NCBI RefSeq assembly: GCF_003324185.1
Contig: NZ_PXUP01000021.1
Coordinates: 1-44,795, forward strand
Direction of reading: 5' to 3'
Length of the DNA: 44,795 nucleotides
Source of the DNA: Faecalibacterium prausnitzii
Lineage (GTDB): Bacteria; Bacillota; Clostridia; Oscillospirales; Ruminococcaceae
A program made the position numbers and the translations under genes. Of this stretch, positions 41,444 through 44,795 are shown in pieces (position 1 is the first letter of the stretch; each line of letters opens with the position of its first letter). Below the pieces are notes generated by a model. The model was not told the DNA's origin. It saw only the letters and a list, made by a program, of their open reading frames with translations, and made no database searches.

Positions 41444-42325
41444 ATGACCATCCAGCAGCTGCGCTATTTTCTGGCGTTGTGCGAAGATTTGAATTACACC
41501 CACACCGCCGGGCGGATGTATCTGTCCCGGCAGGCTCTGCGGCTGAGCATTGCCGCACTGGAAGAAGAACTTTGCGGCAAGCTGTTCGTCAACACCCGCA
41601 ATCACCTGGCCCTGACCGAAAAAGGCGAGCGGTTCCGGGCACAGGCTGCACCGGTGGTGCAGCAGTTCGATGCCCTGTGCCAGCAGGCCTACCAGGAGAT
41701 CCAGTCTGCACCGCTGCGTCTGGGCATCAGTGTAGCACTGGTGCCGGACTATCTGCCCAACCTGGGGGAGGTGCTGGAGGCGTTCCGGCAGCAGTACCCC
41801 GGTATCCCCTTGGAGCACACTTCCTTGTCCAACGATGAAGTCCCGGTGCAGCTGCAAAACGGCACACTGGATGCTGGACTGGTGATGGATCTAGGCGGCT
41901 GTGCCACCGGGCTTGCACGCACTGCCCTTTCCCAGCACACCACCGCCGTCATGGTCTCCCGCAGCAGCCCTTTCTGGGAGCGGATCCATATTTCTCCGGC
42001 AGAGCTGGACGGGCAGACTCTGCTGGTGCCCGGCTTTGCCCCGGATGCCCTTGCACCGCTGTGGCAGGCACTGCAGGAAAGCGGCGCACACCCACAGCTG
42101 GAGCTAGGCAAGCAATTTTATCAGGTGCTTTACCGCACGCAGGAGCAGAATTGTGTGTCCCTGAACCGTTTTGAGGAAACCTCTCACAGCCAGATGACCA
42201 ACGTCCGGAATGTGATATTGGACGGTCTGCCGCCCATCTGCGCCGGCTTCCTCCGCCCCAAAAAGCAGCATAACGCCTGTGCGGAGCTACTGTGCCGCTT
42301 TTTGCAGGAGAGGTTGAAGTTTTAA
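41444..42325 (+). CDS. LysR family transcription regulator
   Basis: 293 residues. Winged helix at 1-60 (TIQQLRYFLALCEDLNYTHT, AGRMYLSRQALRLSIAALEE) and a periplasmic-binding-like effector domain (about 88-290: LRLGISVALVPDYLPNLGEV, GTLDAGLVMDL). AAAGGAG precedes the ATG. It lies divergent from the flavin reductase lipoprotein and most likely controls it in response to its substrate. Confidence 0.93.
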   Translation: MTIQQLRYFLALCEDLNYTHTAGRMYLSRQALRLSIAALEEELCGKLFVNTRNHLALTEKGERFRAQAAPVVQQFDALCQQAYQEIQSAPLRLGISVALVPDYLPNLGEVLEAFRQQYPGIPLEHTSLSNDEVPVQLQNGTLDAGLVMDLGGCATGLARTALSQHTTAVMVSRSSPFWERIHISPAELDGQTLLVPGFAPDALAPLWQALQESGAHPQLELGKQFYQVLYRTQEQNCVSLNRFEETSHSQMTNVRNVILDGLPPICAGFLRPKKQHNACAELLCRFLQERLKF

Positions 42326-42655
42326 AAAAAGAGTGACAGCATTTCATAAAATGCGCGGTGAACGGCTTTAATACTGCTTCTATTTTTTCCTTGGGCCATC
42401 TCCAGATAAATGTTAAGCTACATCTGTCTGGCGATCCTATTCGTGATCCTTGGAATCGGCATCAACCTGTGACAGTGCATTTCTCACATCCCTATTTGCT
42501 TCTTCCAAAGCCTGTCTGATGGGTTTGTTGTGGCTCCCCATCGCTGCAGCAGTCCGCAGGCGGTTTTGAAAGATAGATCTCCTTCATTTTCTGCTTAACG
42601 GCAGCAATAAGAGCGGGGCCTCGCAAAAGCTCTGCTCTTGTTGTCTAAGAAAGTA
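42326..42655. other. Stretch with decayed coding sequence
   Basis: Between LysR and the next promoter. No intact gene; the minus strand holds the decayed reading frame listed at 42437-42645. Confidence 0.55.
42437..42645 (-). pseudogene. Decayed gene fragment, unknown
   Basis: Two minus-strand frames read like one broken protein: AELLRGPALIAAVKQKMKEI in one frame and, after a shift near 42545-42580, AAMGSHNKPIRQALEEANRD then VRNALSQVDADSKDHE and a stop at 42437. Family unknown. Confidence 0.4.
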
Positions 42656-42684
42656 TTGCCATTTCGAGGCAGAAAGAATATACT
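42656..42684 (+). promoter_or_regulatory. Promoter of the AT-hook protein gene
   Basis: TTGCCA, 17 bases, TATACT. Confidence 0.75.
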
Positions 42685-42722
42685 TATATTAGTAAATTCC
42701 AATACTAGGTGGAGGGACTATT

Positions 42723-43058
42723 ATGGCTAGACCAAAAGGAAGCAAGAATGCAGTGCGTACCAAGAAAACAAATGTTGACTATGCGGCTATTGTTGCTGAA
42801 AAGACTACTGCCAAGGAACAAATTGAAACTGAGATCGCTGCGCTGTCTGACAACATCAGCGTACTGAAAGAGCAGTTGAAAAGCAAAAAATCTGCGCTGA
42901 AGGTTGCAGTAAAGGAACTTTCTAAAGCAGAGGCAAAAAAGGTTGCAGCCGAAAAAAAGGCCGCAGAAGAATCCAAAAAGGCCGAAGCGGAATCCGTATT
43001 GAAAAAGCTACTTGCCAGCGGTATGTCCGCTGATGAAATTATCGCCAAGCTCCAGTAA
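42723..43058 (+). CDS. AT-hook-like coiled-coil protein
   Basis: 111 residues, very rich in Lys, Ala and Glu. The N-terminus MARPKGSKNAVRTKK carries an RPKGSKN core like an AT-hook (RPxG..), followed by a long coiled coil (about 25-90: EIAALSDNISVLKEQLKSKK, then SALKVAVKELSKAEAKK) and a short end domain VLKKLLASGMSADEIIAKLQ. The layout is like a small nucleoid-associated protein, with DNA minor-groove contact plus dimerisation, but no family is recognised. GGAGG precedes the ATG. The zinc-ribbon gene starts 6 bases after it. Confidence 0.75.
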   Translation: MARPKGSKNAVRTKKTNVDYAAIVAEKTTAKEQIETEIAALSDNISVLKEQLKSKKSALKVAVKELSKAEAKKVAAEKKAAEESKKAEAESVLKKLLASGMSADEIIAKLQ

Positions 43059-43064
43059 ACTTTT

Positions 43065-43346
43065 ATGGGAGCCAGCAAGCGGATCTGTCCGAACTGCGGA
43101 CGTAAAATGAAGCAGCAGTTCATTGGTCTGTTCCACTGCAAATGCAGCACAAGCTGGCGGCGTGATATAGTAAGCGCCAGCTACTGCACTACCCGCCTGC
43201 GCTTTGAGGTCAAGGACTACCGTCAGGTCAATGAGCAGGCTGTAAAAGCGGCAGGCATCATCCGTCCGGGGAAGAACGCCTGTCAGGTCATTGTCGGCAC
43301 GAACGTCAAATCCGTTTATGATGAACTGGACAAGCTGCTGAAGTAA
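43065..43346 (+). CDS. Small zinc-ribbon protein
   Basis: 93 residues. CPNCG and a following CKC pair (RICPNCGRKMKQQF, LFHCKCSTSWRRD) suggest a zinc ribbon; the rest is RLRFEVKDYRQVNEQAVKAA and SVYDELDKLLK. No strong ribosome site: the ATG is 6 bases after the previous stop, so translation probably depends on the upstream gene. Not recognised further. Confidence 0.7.
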   Translation: MGASKRICPNCGRKMKQQFIGLFHCKCSTSWRRDIVSASYCTTRLRFEVKDYRQVNEQAVKAAGIIRPGKNACQVIVGTNVKSVYDELDKLLK

Positions 43347-43353
43347 AGGAAGG

Positions 43354-43396
43354 GGCTGTTGCACACGGATAAAAGCCGGTGCAACAGCCTCTTTTT
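43354..43396 (+). terminator. Terminator after the zinc-ribbon gene
   Basis: ggctgttgcac (43354-43364) with gtgcaacagcc (43379-43389), then ctttttc. Confidence 0.88.
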
Positions 43397-43502
43397 CATT
43401 CATGCTGCAATTTTTTCAGCGTTTCAAACGTATCTAAATTAAAGTGGCATATCATATTCCTTTTCACACATACTTGCCATTTTCAGACAGGAGGTTGCTT
43501 TT

Positions 43503-44291
43503 ATGAAAATATCTGCCGACTATCGTATGCTCGCTCTCGATGCTCTGCGCGGAAAATGGAAAACTGCTGTTCTGACAGGTATTGCCGCCAGTGCGCTCGG
43601 TGCTACCATTGTGAGCAGTTCCAACAGTGTCGTTTCCAATTCCAATCAGGCAAAGGACATTCATTTTAACCTGTTCGCCCAGCCAAACGGCGGTCGGCTG
43701 CTTGCTGTTTTGCTTGTCGGCATTGGTCTGTGGGCAATCCTCCAACTGATCGTGGGCGGTGCAGTTCAACTGGGATATGCTCATTTTAATCTGAACCTTG
43801 TAGATGGAAAGGATGCTGCCATCTCGGACTTGTTCTCTCAGAAAGACCGTCTGTGGGATGGCTTCTGCATGAAATTCCTGCAGGGTCTGTACATCGCCCT
43901 TTGGTCGCTGCTGTTGGTGATTCCGGGAATCGTGAAAACATACAGCTATGCGATGACGCCTTACATCATGTCCGAGCATCCTTCGTTGACTGCAAATGAA
44001 GCGATCACAGAATCCCGGCGGATTATGGACGGCAACAAATGGCGGCTGTTCTGTCTGGATTTCAGCTTCATTGGCTGGGAGCTGCTCTGTTCGTTGCCAC
44101 TGTATGCCGGGGGGTTTCTGGTTCTCAAATATTTCACCGGTCCAGAGGCTATGGCGATTTCTCTTTTTCTTCTGCTGACAATTCCATTGAGCATTGGCTT
44201 CTTTTTTGTACGCCCCTATGAGGAAGCTGCATGGGCCACTTTCTACCGTGATATTACCGCAGCACCTACCGAACCGGATGAAGCATACTGA
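43503..44291 (+). CDS. DUF975 family membrane protein
   Basis: 262 residues with about six membrane helices (for example LLAVLLVGIGLWAILQLIVG and FLQGLYIALWSLLLVIPGIV). The start KISADYRMLALDALRGKWKT and later KTYSYAMTPYIMSEHPSLTA, NEAITESRRIMDGNKWRLFC and FFFVRPYEEAAWATFYRDI are DUF975 landmarks. Function unknown. AGGAGG before the ATG. Confidence 0.93.
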   Translation: MKISADYRMLALDALRGKWKTAVLTGIAASALGATIVSSSNSVVSNSNQAKDIHFNLFAQPNGGRLLAVLLVGIGLWAILQLIVGGAVQLGYAHFNLNLVDGKDAAISDLFSQKDRLWDGFCMKFLQGLYIALWSLLLVIPGIVKTYSYAMTPYIMSEHPSLTANEAITESRRIMDGNKWRLFCLDFSFIGWELLCSLPLYAGGFLVLKYFTGPEAMAISLFLLLTIPLSIGFFFVRPYEEAAWATFYRDITAAPTEPDEAY

Positions 44292-44340
44292 CTTTTACAC
44301 TATTTCTCAGATGTGACCGGACTTTCGAGGTGATCTGCGT

Positions 44341-44499
44341 ATGGAGAAGAAACCTGACCGTTCCGAAATAATTGCAATGACCCTCTTATTTGCTTTAACG
44401 CTGGTGCTTACGGTATTAAAAGTGACGAGAACGGTTTCACTGCCTTGGTTGTGGGTGCTGGGTCCGCTTTGGCTTGGCACATATCGGTACCGTGATTAG
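44341..44499 (+). CDS. Tiny membrane protein
   Basis: 52 residues: a charged start (MEKKPDRSE) then two hydrophobic stretches (IIAMTLLFALTLVLTVL and LPWLWVLGPLWLG). The shape is like the two-helix Fragile-X-F-like small proteins of Clostridia. ATG at 44341 after GAGGTGATCT. It shares the transcript side with DUF975. Confidence 0.65.
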   Translation: MEKKPDRSEIIAMTLLFALTLVLTVLKVTRTVSLPWLWVLGPLWLGTYRYRD

Positions 44500-44508
44500 G
44501 GATGCTTG

Positions 44509-44536
44509 CGCTGGGAGATTTCTCCCAGCGTTTTTT
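44509..44536. terminator. Bidirectional terminator
   Basis: cgctgggaga (44509-44518) with tctcccagcg (44521-44530), then six T; serves the tiny membrane protein gene and the gene cut by the window's right end. Confidence 0.88.
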
Positions 44537-44795
44537 ATTCCTCGGAGATGCCGAGATATTGGTCGATCTCCATGATACCCTCCCCACTGACCTCCACCAG
44601 ATCTTCAAAGGGCACTACGGTGTCGCCCACCTGCAAGGTGCGGAACACCGGGTCGATGCGGTCTGCCTTGCCAGTCAGGGTGATGTAGTTGCCCACTGCG
44701 GGAATCTCCGGGTGGGTGGTATCCTCTTTGAAATACCGCGCTGTGATGGTCATGCCCTTGGTGACCTGCATCAGCCGATCGGCCAGAGCCGACAT
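44535..44795 (-). CDS. YolD-like protein, at window edge
   Basis: 86 residues read leftwards from the last bases of the window (ATG at 44795); the true start may lie outside. VGNYITLTGKADRIDPVFRT followed by LQVGDTVVPFEDLVEV resembles a YolD-like beta-barrel domain (often beside Y-family DNA polymerases). Weak match, so tentative. Ends before a two-way terminator. Confidence 0.5.
   Translation of the reverse strand: MSALADRLMQVTKGMTITARYFKEDTTHPEIPAVGNYITLTGKADRIDPVFRTLQVGDTVVPFEDLVEVSGEGIMEIDQYLGISEE

Overview
The window looks like chromosomal DNA of a high-GC, low-G+C-phylum Clostridia member of the Faecalibacterium/Ruminococcaceae type. The reasons are: sigma-A type promoters and GGAGG ribosome sites before almost every gene, GC-rich codon use with many AT-rich terminators, a CIRCE/HrcA heat-shock operator, YitT, DUF975, M18 and Spo0A-like proteins, and flavin-dependent extracellular reductases. 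The species is inferred from protein style only; no 16S gene is present.

Layout. 1-490: a tRNA cluster (Gly-GCC, Asp-GTC, Gly-GCC, Cys-GCA) with its terminator, then a gene-free stretch rich in hairpins. 912-12105: housekeeping genes, namely a GNAT acetyltransferase divergent from recG, an operon of phosphoesterase, glycosyltransferase-like protein and membrane acyltransferase, a membrane-anchored D,D-carboxypeptidase homologue that has lost all three catalytic motifs, a DmpA/P1 peptidase, a MATE exporter and an AI-2E-type transporter. 12417-16353: a lipoprotein solute-binding protein with a 5'-nucleotidase-C-like tail, followed directly by a hybrid histidine kinase whose dimerisation domain is shortened. 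16486-20852: a secreted small protein, an M18 aminopeptidase and an amino-acid permease controlled by a GntR regulator through a visible palindrome on the promoter. 21120-24743: Hsp20 under CIRCE control, DUF2500, DUF6054-like, YjbR, a Cof-type HAD phosphatase and a YitT membrane protein.

24868-26813 is an unusual three-gene operon: a DUF6514-like protein, a Spo0A-like regulator with a dead receiver domain, and an ATPase-type kinase without a recognisable H-box. 27229-31371 holds a large MacB/FtsX-like ABC transporter and a SpoU-type RNA methyltransferase. 31400-31648 holds a tRNA-Ala gene preceded by tRNA-like fragments.

31684-38558 is a compact, lower-GC mobile island next to tRNA-Ala. It has a large serine recombinase, small zinc-binding proteins, a ParB-like protein, a MazF-like toxin with a long C-terminal extension, a sigma-region-4 protein, an ImmA/IrrE protease and a divergent Xre regulator, all read from a perfect-consensus promoter flanked by palindromes. 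It has no relaxase or secretion genes and contains two stretches that look like structured RNA. To its right lie a 5'-truncated, frameshifted GH4 glycosidase remnant, a flavin reductase lipoprotein with a divergent LysR regulator, a decayed gene, an AT-hook/coiled-coil protein, a zinc-ribbon protein, a DUF975 membrane protein, a tiny membrane protein and a cut-off YolD-like gene.

Best candidates for something new: the catalytically dead S11-family protein, the degenerate Spo0A-type signalling operon, the solute-binding-protein/kinase pair with no transporter, and the island's MazF/ParB-like pair plus structured RNA.
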